DNA of 64,000 nt from Blepharisma japonicum (taxonomy: Eukaryota > Ciliophora > Heterotrichea > Heterotrichida > Blepharismidae): positions 372,001-436,000 of the forward strand of contig CATKHK010000032.1 of the NCBI GenBank assembly GCA_949751835.1, written 5' to 3'. Numbering within the stretch: position 1 is the stretch's first letter; the number at the start of each line of letters is the position of its first letter. The position numbers and the translations under genes were made by a program. Shown in pieces: positions 11,042 to 21,562 of this stretch. The notes beneath the pieces were generated by a model. The model was given only the letters and a program-made list of their open reading frames with translations, searched no databases and had not been told where the DNA came from.

Positions 11042-11755
11042 ATGGAGAGAAAACATCTTTACTGCATACGGCATGCTCAAAGTACATACAACCAAGCAGC
11101 CTTGGAATATGAAAATCAAGGTAAAAAATCACAGATTCACGAACTCAAGTGGAACATCGAATATATGGACGCTGAACTTTCAGCCTTTGGAGAACTCCAA
11201 GCTCTTAATGCAGTTCCTGAAGCTCACGCACTTCGGGTTCAAACAGTATTTGTTTCTCCATTCCGTCGGGCGCTTCGCACTGCTCAGATATTATTTGAAA
11301 ATCACCCAGACAACCCAGATATCATCGTTCACCCACTTTTAGCAGAGAAATTAAAAAACGTCCCTGATGTTTCTGTGTGGCAAGGCACTCCATACCCTCA
11401 ATACCCCAATTTTGACTGAAGTCTAATGCCAAACAATTACTTTTTGTTCGACATGGTGCGAAATGCACATACCGCAAGACTTAAAACTCTCCCAATAGAG
11501 CAAATCCCTAGGAAACTTTTAGATGAAATGGTTTCAATGATTCCTGAAAAAATTGAGCCAGCAGAGGACATGTATAAGAGAGCTCAGGAATCAAAAGAAA
11601 TCTGGAAAAAGAGCGCACTCAGTGGAAGTGTTGCATTGGTGTCACATTCTAACTTTTTTAAGTTTTTCACGATGAAACATGACGAAAATGGGTCCACTTT
11701 TAGGTGGCTGAATAATTGTGAAATTTATGAGTACGAAGAAGTCGATCTGGATTAG
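11042..11755 (+). CDS. Histidine phosphatase / phosphoglycerate mutase-like protein
   Basis: A 237-residue protein with one TGA as Trp (FDWSLMP at 11420). The family signature appears as IRHAQSTYN with the phospho-accepting His at position 11; the classical RHG is RHA here, a variant also seen in the plant/fungal mutase-like branch. Further family motifs: VSPFRRALRTA (second Arg of the phosphate pocket), AEKL and VSHSNFFKFF with the second catalytic His. All catalytic residues are therefore present. It should remove phosphate through a phosphohistidine. It is more likely a small-molecule or protein phosphatase than a glycolytic mutase, because the long dPGM insertions are absent. The substrate is unknown. 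Confidence 0.85.
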
Positions 11756-11989
11756 ATAATATTTATTAGTAACCTTAAAGATTTTTTAGGTTTAGATGTA
11801 TGATAGGTATTTATAGTGATTGAATGCATTAAATATTTAAGATTAGATTGTTAATGATTAGCTAGTTATAAAGAATTATGAATTATATTTTTTAGACATA
11901 ATTATATAATATTAATTATTTATTAACATTTATAAAAACATATTCAGGCTAAATTTATTTATTTTAGCAAAAGGGGGATTATAATTCAA

Positions 11990-12937
11990 ATGAGAGAGGT
12001 CGCACTTTTAGCTTTAATGAGAGGAGTTTCCAATACATCCCGAGTTCTCGGTCTCGAAGAAAAGCAAGTCCAAGAATGAATAAGACAAATTGGAAACGAC
12101 GACCCTTTTTTTGATGCTCTCCGTGGCTTACTCTATGAAAGTATCAAGCAATCTGGAATTGAAGGAACTTCAAAAACCTTCAAAGTTGCAGTCGCCACCT
12201 TAGAAAAGCTCCAGTTTTATTTCGAAAATAATTCAGGATGCCCCCCGCTTATTACTCCTGACTATGCTAAAACCTATCCAACAGACAATAAAAATGCAAA
12301 TGAAACTGCACCAAATTATTACTCAGCTCCCTATCGGCCTAAATCAGAAGATTTAAAAGTAAAAAAGAACGAAGATGATATGGATATTGAAAAAGAAATA
12401 ATCCCTAACTTACCTCCTGCTATAAGACCTATAAGAAATATAGAAATAAAAAGTAATGCACTAAAGCAACCAAATAATGAAATAAAAAGACCTGAAAGAA
12501 GCGCATTTTTAATATCAGAAGACGATTTATTAGAAGAATGGTTCGCAGAAGATGACGTTGAAATTTTTGAAGATATGGAAGAAGAAATACAAGAAATTGA
12601 GGAAGAAAATGACTCCAGCTCAGAAGAGGAAGAAATGATGAACACCCAAGGATTTTTAAGCACGATCAAAACAGATTTTAAGGCTGAAAAAGATTCTATT
12701 GATGCTGCAACGAAGTTAATGCTTGTAGGAGAAGCTTTGAAAGAAGGAGGAGGGAAGTTTGCAGCAACTGCGAATAGATATGGAGTAAATAGGAAGCAAT
12801 TGAGGAGATGGGTGCTCACATTTCAGACTAATGGAAATGTTTTTCCTACACTGCTAAAAGGAAAAGCGGCTTCAGAAACTTTGCAAGCGGTTGCAAAAGA
12901 TTTTACTGATTCTGAAGGAGAAATCTCAGTTTTATAA
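11990..12937 (+). CDS. Protein with two HTH-like segments and an acidic centre
   Basis: A 315-residue protein; one TGA is read as Trp in VQEWIRQIG. The N-terminal 28 residues (LALMRGVSNTSRVLG then VQEWIRQIG) and residues about 245-275 (KFAATANRYGVNRKQLRRWV) both look like homeodomain/psq-type helix-turn-helix units of the kind found in transposase DNA-binding domains and in regulators derived from them. Between them lies a highly acidic stretch (EDDVEIFEDMEEEIQEIEEE). That layout suggests a nuclear DNA-binding protein with an acidic region. No DDE catalytic domain is visible, so it is not a complete transposase. The call rests on pattern resemblance only. Confidence 0.6.
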
Positions 12938-13352
12938 TTGGTTATTATGAAACAATATATAAATCACAGTGATAGATTTTTTAATTTATTATGTCATATA
13001 ATTTAATATTCCTCTTGTAGTATTAATGCTATTAAATATGAACATCCTTTATATTCATAATGTTATTATGAAAAAGTTTTAAAGAGTACGAAAACAATTA
13101 AATAATCCATGTTGGAGTTATAAAATAAAACATCCTATTAATAAACTTCCGAGTATTTATAATTATTTTTATGTGTCTTTTAACTAAATCATAACAAAAT
13201 CTCTGCAATAAAAATTAAATTTCAAAAAATTTAACAGTTTCCAGTTGAAGTTATTTTATCTATAATACCCAATGCTTTATGCAATTTAACTCCTTATCAT
13301 AATCAGCAATTTCATGAACATATGTATTTATTATAGAAATGCTTACTTAAAA
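12938..13352. other. Intergenic, AT-rich
   Basis: Spacer between convergent genes. No coding frame, RNA gene or repeat recognised. Confidence 0.5.
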
Positions 13353-14213
13353 CTAGGTAAATTTAGGACTATTAAGAAAATTATCGAAGTAAGGCATGAA
13401 TTGGGATGTTTTTAGTGAGTATCTGAGGTATTCTTCTCCAAAAAAATTTATCAAGGTATATTCTTCGTAGCTGCATAAAGGTTACTAGATTCTTCCGCTA
13501 AAAAACTTCCTAGAGGCTATGAAAAAACCAAGTGTGCAGATAGGGTTGCCTAACATTATTTGTGTACCAACTGACCAAAGAAACCAGCCGAGATAGCTAG
13601 GATGGCGGCATATTCTAAATAGTGGTTACTTGTATAATCCTGATGTGACAAGTGTGTGGGTTTCTTTCTTGCTATTTTGTATCAGATGAGAGAAATTCGA
13701 GCCTGCGTTTATTTCAGCGCCAATTCTGAAGAAATGTCCAGCTGCTACAACAAGAATCCCAATATACAGCGCAATTCAATTATAGAACATTTCTGAGAAC
13801 GGAATTGCTAGCTTTACAGCATGCTCAACAAAAGAAATAATAATAGCTAGGTTATACTCTTTGCTGTGATTTAATAGATAAGCTATATTGAAATTACATG
13901 AAAATTTTGCTGTTTGGGGGTGGAAATAAGATTGCGTCAAGAATTCTGATACATGAAATATGCAGAGAGAAAGCAAGTAAAGCTTCAATGATGTTCCCCA
14001 GCATGAGTCTGGCAGATATTCAAATCCTAGCTGGGTAATAGTGCATAGAGCAAATGAGGTAAACGCTATGAGGGTGCAGGATTTTACTTTTTCGGGCTTT
14101 AATATCAGGAGGTCAAATAGAAGAGGCCCTGCTAAAATAAAAATTGCAAAATAGCTATTGAATAGTGAAATAATAATTCCTATACAGCTGCACAAGCATA
14201 AAATTCTTTCCAT
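13353..14213 (-). CDS. ICMT: Protein-S-isoprenylcysteine O-methyltransferase
   Basis: A 276-residue protein once two 15-nt introns (13615-13629 and 13472-13486) are removed. An N-terminal set of hydrophobic helices (MERILCLCSCIGIIISLF..., LAGPLLFDLLIL) is followed by HVSEFLTQSYFHP, then GHFFRIGAEINAGSNFSHLI, and the signature RHPSYLGWFLWSVGTQIML with GNP, then RIYYEEYTLINFFGEEY. These are the SAM/prenylcysteine-binding blocks of the ICMT family (human about 284 residues). It methylates the C-terminal prenylcysteine of CaaX proteins at the ER membrane. Both introns fall inside the conserved core, and splicing restores GLYK-ICRHPSY and RIY-YEE exactly. Its start codon is 10 bp from the divergent RPA43-like start. 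Confidence 0.92.
13472..13486 (-). other. 15-nt intron (ICMT, second)
   Basis: Minus-strand GTAACCTTTATGCAG, the only 15-nt intron here ending CAG. Removal converts an in-frame TAG-TAA into RIYYEE, matching the ICMT family block. Confidence 0.92.
13615..13629 (-). other. 15-nt intron (ICMT, first)
   Basis: Minus-strand GTAACCACTATTTAG. Removal joins GGA TTA TAC AA to A ATA TGC CGC and recreates the conserved GLYKxxRHPSY segment. Confidence 0.93.
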
Positions 14214-14223
14214 AGTAACATAA
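14214..14223. promoter_or_regulatory. 10-bp divergent intergenic between ICMT and RPA43-like starts
   Basis: Only AGTAACATAA separates the two ATG codons. Core promoter elements for both genes must overlap the opposite coding region, or one transcript must have an essentially absent 5' UTR. Confidence 0.6.
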
Positions 14224-14763
14224 ATGGAAGAGCCTCATGTTACCAGAACTGTAACAAGAAAAATTCCGCTAGAGTTTATACACATAAAAAACCCGATAGA
14301 AGGTGTCAAAAAAAAGCTTGATGAGACTCTAAATGTATGAAATGAATCTCTTCAAGGGGTAATGGAAAGCTATTCAAAAGTGGTGATAAAGGATAACAAA
14401 GCACGCATTTTAGATGAGTATGGCTACTTGCTGGTCACTATAGAGTATAAAGGAGAGTATTTTATTCCCAAAATTGGCCAGAAAATGAAGGGAAAAGTGA
14501 CAACAATAAGTCCAGACCAAATTGCTTTACTAGTGGATGATGTATTCAATGCTGTGATTCCAAAGGAAAATGCTGGACCATGGAAATATAAAGAAGAAAG
14601 CTGAAAACTGGGAGGAAGAAATCTGGAGCAGAATGACGAAATAAAGTTTGTGGTCCAAAAGTAAAAATTATTTAGGATTGAGGTCCAATCTGAGTATATG
14701 CTAATTGTAGGGCAGATCTCTGTGGAAGTGGAAGAGCCGAAAAAGAAGCCAAGGCGCCACTAA
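14224..14763 (+). CDS. RNA polymerase I subunit RPA43-like (RPB7-type fold)
   Basis: A 174-residue protein with one 15-nt intron (14661-14675) and TGA read as Trp. The N-terminal half (residues 1-70: RKIPLEFIHI, VKKKLDETLNVWNESLQGV) fits the tip domain of RPB7/A43 proteins. The centre has the S1/OB-fold-like IGQKMKGKVTTISPDQIALLVDDVFNAVIPKE, matching the 'GKV.....HI.LLV...FNASIP' block characteristic of Pol I A43. It ends in a basic KKKPRRH. With A14 the protein would form the Pol I stalk that binds Rrn3/TIF-IA. RPB7 or RPC25 are alternatives, but FNAVIP favours A43. It is short compared with yeast A43 (326 residues) because the C-terminal extension is absent. Confidence 0.72.
14661..14675 (+). 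other. 15-nt intron (RPA43-like gene)
   Basis: GTAAAAATTATTTAG. Unspliced, the frame stops at once after FVVQK; spliced, it continues VQKIEVQSEYMLIVG to a TAA at 14761-14763. Confidence 0.9.
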
Positions 14764-14877
14764 ACACACACAAATAATTTATTTTTACAAATTTTTATCG
14801 ATTCATAGTAATTCAAATAGATTATTTATTATAAAACTTATACAAAACTCGTGCTTTAATTCAGTTATATGCCTCTT

Positions 14878-15375
14878 TTACAAATCACCAAAATCTTCAA
14901 ACCCCTGAGTCCTGTTCTTAAGCAATTTGTCTTTCATTTCCGCAATCCATTCAAGCATTGATTGCCTTGACAGCGTTCTTGGTGTGCATCCAATATTAGA
15001 AAGCGTTCTTTTATCCTGAAAGCTTCTGTCTAAATTGAAATCGTCCATTAAGTCTATGAATCAATAAGGTAATTTTGCGTCTGGGAGCTTAATTGATCTA
15101 ACAATATCATTTTTTTTAAATTCTGCTAAAGCTAAGCTGTCATCAGATATTTCATATCTTCCTTGGGATTTAAGTGAACTCAGAGGTTTCAAAAATAAAT
15201 TTTTAGGATGTCTTTTGAAACTCGTCGAATGAGAAGCTGTAGATGTGGTTGATTCAGGCATTATCTTTGGTAACGACTTGATTTTTGGGAGGGTATTTAA
15301 CTTAGGAACGAATTTAATTGGAGGTTTTTCAAAGGAATTCAGAGTTTTTTGGGAGCCTGGGTTTCTTTTTAGCAT
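14878..15375 (-). CDS. Unassigned basic protein
   Basis: A 165-residue protein with one TGA as Trp (LPYWFIDLMDD). The N-terminal 70 residues are Lys/Pro/Ser-rich with a short repeat (LNTLPKIKSLPKIMPES) and are probably disordered. The C-terminal part (RTLSRQSMLEWIAEMKDKLL) looks helical. No known domain, signal peptide or membrane segment is recognised. It converges with the RPA43-like gene (114 bp between stops). I do not recognise it. Confidence 0.65.
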
Positions 15376-15460
15376 TACTGTTAATAAAATACTGGACTAG
15401 CTATTATAAATAGAATAATAAAGGAATATTTTTTTTGTGTAGAGATTATTATGAACTACA

Positions 15461-17479
15461 TTAATTAGGAGCTTGACCAGCAGAAATACTGAATAATTTT
15501 ATTGCGCTTAAGTCAAATATAGGAAGAATTTGTCCTCTGATATAAATAGTTCCCCATAATAGTGATGTAAGCCATCCGAAAATCTGCTTTGTACCATGGA
15601 ATTTTCTGAAAAATAAAGCATGTGGGACAGGAAAAATTCCGACCATTGTGCTTTCAGATAAAAAATCAATGACTTCAACGTCTGTCGTTTGGGTGTTTAA
15701 GGTGCACAATTTTTCTATTCTCGGAAGCATATCTCGGTATAATGCAATTATTAATCCAATAGGTAAATCATTTTTCCATTTTCTGAACCAATCTTCATTA
15801 ATATCCCAACTGCTATCACTTGGATGTTCATATTTCATATTCATCAGTCTATCAATAGAATTCTTATTGCTTATAATCAAATAAATAAGGTTAGAACTTC
15901 CATCCCATTGATACTGAAGTCTATGATTAAAAACCTCCAAAATTTGATATAAATATCCATAATTTCCAGGCTCTTTATATAAAAATTTTTTCGTTGCAAA
16001 ATGTTCAAAAATCGCAAAAAGCTTTAAGGCAGAAGAATTACTGATTCTCTTCACATATGCTGAATGATTAAGGATAATAATCATCAGAGTAGAAATCGCT
16101 TCTATTAAATAACTTTGGTTTATAATAACATTGTGTGCAATCCCTATAATTAGATCGTAATAATACTCTGCGCCTGGAATATCTATATTTAAATGCCCAT
16201 CATATGGCTCAGCGATCTTTATCGAATACTCTCTTTCGCTTGAAAAATGAAGCAAAATAAAAATACAAAGCTGTGCGACCCCCACTTTTCCTGGATTGTC
16301 TTTTAAATTTCATATAGAAAAAATAAGCGAATCAACAATTCCAAAAATATTTTTCTTTTTAATCAAATATTTTTCAAAATTTGGGTTATTGTCTATAGCT
16401 TGTCATAGTAAAACCACTAACTCTTGATAAAATGGCACTTCTGCAATAGAGCTAAACAAATAAGATGAGTTATAAGCGACTACTGTATTAAGTTGTTCAC
16501 TGAAGCTTTTTGCAATAAACTTAAAATGCGAGGAGTCATTTATTTCACTTAAATAAGTAACAAAAGCATTTTCCAGCTTCAAAGGAGAAAGCTCAGCAGA
16601 AAATCCTTGTAGTTCTGAATGTAAATTTTGTAAGTTTTCGTAAATTCCTTTTAACTCTCAATATTCTTGTATTTGTTGAAGAGTTGGAGTTTTGGAGTCT
16701 AATAGCATAATTAGTACTTGGCTTGACAATGAAGCTTCTTTTTCTACCATTCCTAAAGGATCAGAAAGTGCCGCATTAAATCTATCAGTAGGATAAGCAA
16801 AAACAGTATTTAGCAAGCTAAAAAACAGTTCTTTACTATATCTCATCTCATTAGAAGTTATCATTCATGCCCAAGGATTCACATAAGTTCCAGCATTATC
16901 TATATTTTGGTATAAAGTTTGACAGCAGCAAGCTAAAATTGCTCTGAGTATTTCAACACGATTTTCATTCATCAGGATTGTTGAATAAGAAATTTCTTCA
17001 GAAAAAAATCCAGAATGTCAGCATCTATTTGGGTCAAATTCATAAGGACTAAAACTACTTTGATAGCTTATACTAAAATTTTTGGTAAATAATAAGCCCA
17101 TAAGTCCATCAATAATTTCAAAACCTATACCGTTTTCTCATATCAGATCTTTAGTTTCCTCTGTTTCCAATAGAATAGGGAGTAATTTTGAAATGATTCT
17201 TAAGGAGTTTAGCACAATGATTCTTTCACATTCAGTTTCTTGCTTAGATACACATTGGATTATATTTGTGGCTAATCTAAGCATATTGGCCAAATTTGTT
17301 GGTTGCTTATTTAGGAGTTCTTTTACAAAAGCTGGGGTGATTTCAAAATAAATATCTTCAGCTTTTTCAGGGACTTTAAATATGTCAATTCAATAGTTTT
17401 CGTCCAATTCACTGGCAGGGCTTGTGAGCATTTTATCAATTGTTTCTCTGAAAGTCGACCTGCTGTTGCTATTCCCCAT
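15461..17479 (-). CDS. HID1: HID1-family protein
   Basis: A 672-residue protein read with several TGA codons as Trp and no intron. It starts MGNSNSRSTFRETI, an N-myristoylation site, as in HID1 (MGSTDSKLNFRKAV in animals). Further family-like blocks: LDENYWIDIF, KQPTNLANMLRLA, RIIVLNSLRIISKLLPILLE, NPWAWM, a middle all-helical HEAT-like region, KFHGTKQIFGWLTSLLWGTIYIRGQILPIFD, and the C-terminal IKLFSISAGQAPN, matching the 'IRLFSI' end of HID1. Known role: a peripheral, myristoylated Golgi protein needed for dense-core granule/secretory cargo sorting. That would fit a ciliate with abundant extrusomes, but this is inference. It is shorter than the animal protein (about 790). Confidence 0.8.
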
Positions 17480-17585
17480 TTATATAATTATTTAGCATTT
17501 TTTACTGCAGTATATCTATATAAACTCCAATTTTGGGCTAATTTTTTCATTAAACCATTTTATGTAAAGAATAATCATACCTGAG

Positions 17586-19109
17586 ATGGTGTCCAAAACT
17601 GATTATTATGAGCTTCTTGGTGTGACCGCTTCAGCCACCCCAGATGAGCTGAAGCTTGCATATCGTAAAAAAGCTCTAGAATGGCACCCTGATAAGAACC
17701 CTGATAAAATCGATGAAGCTCATGACATGTTCAAAGCAATCAACGAGGCTTATCAAGTTCTTTCAGATACTCAGGAAAGGGCATGGTATGATTCTCATAA
17801 AGATGAAATCCTAACTGGAAATAAGACTGAAGAGATGGATCTTTGGCCTTATTTTTCAGAGGCTGCATTTCCAGGAGGCTTCACTGATGAAGCAGATGGC
17901 TTTTTTACTGTTTATAGGGAACTTTTTGAAAATATTGGCTTGAAGGAAAATAGTGAGGCAAAAAATAAAAACGAAGTGCAGCAGAGACCAAAGTTTGGAA
18001 ATTCCACATCTTCCATTGAAGAGGTCAAGGAATTTTATAATTTTTGGACCCATTTTTCAACTATCAGAGAGTTTACGTGGGCTGATGCATATAACCCTGC
18101 AGAAGCGCCGAATAGAAACATAAGAAGGCTTATTGATGCTGAAAATAAAAAAGAAAGAAACAAAGAGAAGCGAGCTTTTAATGAAATGGTCAGAGACCTC
18201 GTAGCATATTTAAAGAAAAGAGACTCAAGATGGATGTCTTACCAAGAAGATCTAAGAAACGAAAAAATTAGAAAGGCAAATGAAGAAGAACAAAGAAAGA
18301 AGGAAGAAACTGCAAAAAAGAAAGAAATTATGGAGCAATTCAGAAAAGAACAAGCTGAAAGATACGCGAAAGAATACGAAGAAAAACTTAAAAGAGAGAT
18401 GGATGAAAATGGAGAAGCTGCCGAATATAGCAGTGAAGAAGAAGTCATTTATCTATGCGAGCTCTGCAAGAAAAACTTTAAGACAGAAAAACAGCTTCAC
18501 AACCATGAAAACTCGAAAATACACAAGCAAAAGCTTCAGCAGCTACAAAAGGAGGAAGAAACTAAGAACCCTCCTGAAGAAATCAAAAATGAAGAACTTC
18601 CCAAAAAGAAAAATAAAAAAAATAAAAAAGAGCAAAAAGAAGAGATTGTCATACAAAAAGCAGAAGTGCAAAAAGAATCTGAAGAAGAAACTGAAGATCC
18701 CCATGAAAATGAAGCTGACCATATGCATAAGCTCCTTAAAAATAGACAAGCATTTGTAGAGGAGCATGAAGAAAGCTCAGAAGACGAAAGAGGGAAAAAG
18801 AAGAAAAAAAATAAAATTGAAGAAACTAAAAATGAAGTAATAATACCTGAAAAAAAAGTCGGCAAAGCCAAACAAAAAAGAAATAAAAAAGAAGCCAAAA
18901 ACGAACCTAAATTGCTTGAAGAAACGGAAGAAATTGAAGAAAAGGAGGAAGAAGAACAAAAGAAAGGCAAAGCTAAGCTCAAAAGGGAAAAGAAAGCACA
19001 AAATCAAACCTCGTCTGAATTTAAATGCAGGACATGTGGGAGTGACTGTGGTTCGAAGAATAAATTATTTTCACATTTGAAAGAAACAGGCCATGCTATT
19101 GCTAAATAA
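17586..19109 (+). CDS. J-domain protein with two C2H2 fingers (DNAJC21/JJJ1)
   Basis: A 507-residue protein. The J domain covers residues 5-70, with HPD at 34-36 (EWHPDKNPD) and [20 protein letters not shown] charged helical region follows, then C2H2 finger 1 (CELCKKNF...HNHENSKIH, about residues 290-313), a long Lys/Glu-rich low-complexity segment, and C2H2 finger 2 at the C-terminus (CRTCGSDC...HLKETGH). This order is diagnostic of JJJ1/DNAJC21, which stimulates Hsp70 to release Arx1 and other factors from late cytoplasmic pre-60S ribosomes. A 15-nt string that looks like an intron lies in the J domain (17663-17677) but encodes conserved residues, so it is exon. HID1 starts 106 bp away on the other strand. 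Confidence 0.92.
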   Translation: MVSKTDYYELLGVTASATPDELKLAYRKKALEWHPDKNPDKIDEAHDMFKAINEAYQVLSDTQERAWYDSHKDEILTGNKTEEMDLWPYFSEAAFPGGFTDEADGFFTVYRELFENIGLKENSEAKNKNEVQQRPKFGNSTSSIEEVKEFYNFWTHFSTIREFTWADAYNPAEAPNRNIRRLIDAENKKERNKEKRAFNEMVRDLVAYLKKRDSRWMSYQEDLRNEKIRKANEEEQRKKEETAKKKEIMEQFRKEQAERYAKEYEEKLKREMDENGEAAEYSSEEEVIYLCELCKKNFKTEKQLHNHENSKIHKQKLQQLQKEEETKNPPEEIKNEELPKKKNKKNKKEQKEEIVIQKAEVQKESEEETEDPHENEADHMHKLLKNRQAFVEEHEESSEDERGKKKKKNKIEETKNEVIIPEKKVGKAKQKRNKKEAKNEPKLLEETEEIEEKEEEEQKKGKAKLKREKKAQNQTSSEFKCRTCGSDCGSKNKLFSHLKETGHAIAK

Positions 19110-19145
19110 TTTTTCAACAGAAAACAAATTAATTAATTAGTTCTA

Positions 19146-19931
19146 CTATAGTAGATGCCTAGCCCTGATACCTAGGCTAATATTTGGCTCTCGAAATAGC
19201 GAACTATGCCTCGTATGATCGAACTTCTTCAGAGAACGTTGCCTCTGAGGCAAAATATTGTCAAATCCTATCATTTGAGCATTTAATACTTTCGGTGTTT
19301 TAGAGTTTTCTGATGTTTTTTTCGGGAAATCGTGCTGTTTAAACGAATATACAGCTCTTGGAATTATAACCACTTTTTTAGGCGATTTAAATACTGGAAA
19401 AGGCCCATCGCTCTTTTCTATAGGATCCAAAAATAGAGTCTGTCTACATGAGTCAAAATTTCCTTGAGAATTTGTGTTTCTCTTTAAAACTTTTTGTAGC
19501 CTCTCTCTTGTTTTGATTTCAATTTGCCGTAAATTTTTATATACACTGCTGGCTGGCTTTAAATTTTCAGATGAGCTTGAAGGTTTTGGAGAAGAGCTTG
19601 TTTTTATTTGAATTTCAGAGACAGGCTGGAAATATTCAATTTCTTCATCTGACATGGTTTGAGTTTCTTGTGATGACATTTCTGGGGAGGGAGTTCAGAA
19701 ATTTTTGTGGGTTTTTCTTTTATCAGGAGTGTAGGAATTTATGTTTGGAAGCTTAGGAATTTCCAATCTGTTTGATTTTCCTGGAATAAGTTGATCAGAT
19801 GTTTCAGCAGTTCATCTTCGAGACTTTCTGGGGTGACTTGGGGCATCCTTTCACAAGTCTGATTTTTGTAGTTTGGTCAAATTTTTGAGCGAAACTTTTG
19901 ATTTTTTGAGTTGGACGCTTTCATTATTCAT
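19146..19931 (-). CDS. Unassigned Ser/Lys-rich protein
   Basis: A 261-residue protein; three TGA codons are read as Trp in the N-terminal third (e.g. DLWKDAPSH, KNFWTPSPE). The composition is low complexity: Ser/Pro/Lys-rich with KTSSSPKPSSSSEN and several RSLKKFD-like basic patches. No domain, signal peptide or membrane helix is recognised; it is probably disordered and possibly phosphorylated (many SP/TP). The stop is 36 bp from the convergent DNAJC21 stop. I do not recognise it. Confidence 0.65.
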
Positions 19932-20166
19932 TTCCACGATATAAAATTTGCATAATTAAATATTAATTTTCTTCTTTACATTTTCATAATACTGAATTTC
20001 AGCTTATATCTTAAGACATCAAGTGAAAATAATTAAGTTTTCCTTGAAATCTGTGTAAAAATAAAAATTTAATTTGAATTGAAAGTTTCTGAAATATAAG
20101 ATACATAAATCACTTATGAAATTTACTGACATATATAACTCATTCAAATGTTGTAAATATAAATAA

Positions 20167-20694
20167 ATGGTCGGCTGGGGAATAGACTCAATTCTATCAG
20201 GAAGATTCATGAAAATCTTCAGGATGGAAGGCTTTATAAGAACTCTCGAAAGAGGCAGAATTGTGCGTTTTAGAAATATCACTGATCATGTAGGCTCAAG
20301 AGGAGTAGCAAAGTGTGTTGGGCAGGATTCTTATGGAAATCGTTATTACGAAGACTTTCATGGCGACGACTGTAACGAAAGCTTTGTCTGCCAGCGCTGG
20401 GTGGAATATGCTGACAGGCACGATATGTGGCAAACAGGCAGAAAAGTTCCAGCAGAATGGCACGCATGGCTTCATAGAATCAATGACGAAGTGCCTTCTC
20501 CTGACAACTCTAACTACCATCATCCAATCTATAAAAGAAAACATCTTCCAAACCAATCTGGCTTTCCTGGTGCAACTTTCCCTCTTGGAGATGGCAGACA
20601 CGAATACGCCAAACAATTCCAAACCTATCTTAAATCAAGAATCTATACCTCCTGGGAGCCTCAAGAAAACGCTCCGAAAAAGAGGTATGACTAA
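20167..20694 (+). CDS. NDUFA12: Mitochondrial complex I subunit NDUFA12 (B17.2)
   Basis: A 175-residue protein. Family blocks: VGQDSYGNRYYED, RWVEYADRHD, VPAEWHAWLHRINDEVPS and HHPIYKRKHLPNQSG. NDUFA12 has the same DxxGNxYYE, RWV.Y and VP.EWH.WLH signature. It is an accessory subunit at the junction of the matrix arm of NADH:ubiquinone oxidoreductase, where it replaces assembly factor NDUFAF2. No obvious cleavable presequence is present, as in other eukaryotes, where the protein is imported without one. The next gene starts 43 bp downstream on the same strand. Confidence 0.95.
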   Translation: MVGWGIDSILSGRFMKIFRMEGFIRTLERGRIVRFRNITDHVGSRGVAKCVGQDSYGNRYYEDFHGDDCNESFVCQRWVEYADRHDMWQTGRKVPAEWHAWLHRINDEVPSPDNSNYHHPIYKRKHLPNQSGFPGATFPLGDGRHEYAKQFQTYLKSRIYTSWEPQENAPKKRYD

Positions 20695-20737
20695 ATATTT
20701 AGCAAACTAAACTAAATAGAATTCAAAAAATTAATAA

Positions 20738-21562
20738 ATGTCATCTGACCAAACAAACGAAGCACCTACTAATTCCAGCCCAGGCTTAATTTGTGAAGAA
20801 CTCAGTCATCTTCCAAAGCCACTGCGAACTGACCTAATTCCTTTTGAACTGAAATACACAAGTATCGAAAAGTAATATCTAGATAGAACCAAATTATTAG
20901 AAAAGCTGAAAGAAGCAAGAAATGAGCTGATCAAAGCAAAAGCAAAGCGAGAAGAGCGAAAAGACAAGTACGGCTCGCTACAAAATGAAGTCGAAGAATT
21001 GAAAAAGAAGCTTGAAATCGTTAGGGAAGAAAGAGACCAAGCCATTGGCGAAAGGTTTATGATGAAAGCTAAGATCTTAGAACAGGACACGTATCATGAC
21101 ATAATAAAGAACAATTTATTGCTTGAAGAAAAATTGGTTCAGATTAAGCTAGAGCATGCCACGCTGTCACAGGAGCTTGAATCCTCATTGGATGACTTGG
21201 AATGTCTGAAATCACTTGTGAAGATTAGGGATAATGAGCTATTACACATTTCAAAGGAAATGGAAAAAGCTATTAAGCAGAAAGACTTGCTAAATGAAAA
21301 ATTAGGAAACTACCCATCACCTATGAATCAGAAATTAGCACCGAAAGGACGATTTGGAGTTTCATCGATTGCGCATATTGGTTCCATGTTTTCAAAGCCG
21401 CCAGTTACTTCTGGTTTAGCTCTTCGAGTAGACAATTCTAAAATTTTGCCAACAAATAGCAGGATTATAAAGAGCAGAATTGATATTGATCAAGGGAGCA
21501 AAGATTGAAGCTCTAAAAAATCATACAAAGCAAAAGAAGAAAACACTTCATCGTTGAATTAA
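20738..21562 (+). CDS. Coiled-coil protein, unassigned
   Basis: A 269-residue protein with one 15-nt intron (20872-20886) and a TGA as Trp near the end. From about residue 35 to 185 the sequence is an almost uninterrupted heptad-like coiled coil (TKLLEKLKEARNELIKAK, NEVEELKKKLEIVREERDQA, VQIKLEHATLSQELESS). The C-terminal 80 residues are Ser/Lys-rich and basic (PKGRFGVSSIAHIGSMFSK). Such proteins in ciliates are often cytoskeletal or basal-body associated, but nothing here proves it. Confidence 0.75.
20872..20886 (+). other. 15-nt intron (coiled-coil gene)
   Basis: GTAATATCTAGATAG. Removal joins exon 1 (134 nt) with the long downstream coiled-coil frame; unspliced, the frame hits TAA. Confidence 0.92.

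Noticed and set aside
18239-19007. Several antisense Ser/Phe-rich frames opposite the DNAJC21-like gene
   Set aside because: They are the reverse of the Lys/Glu-rich low-complexity region of a well-supported gene.
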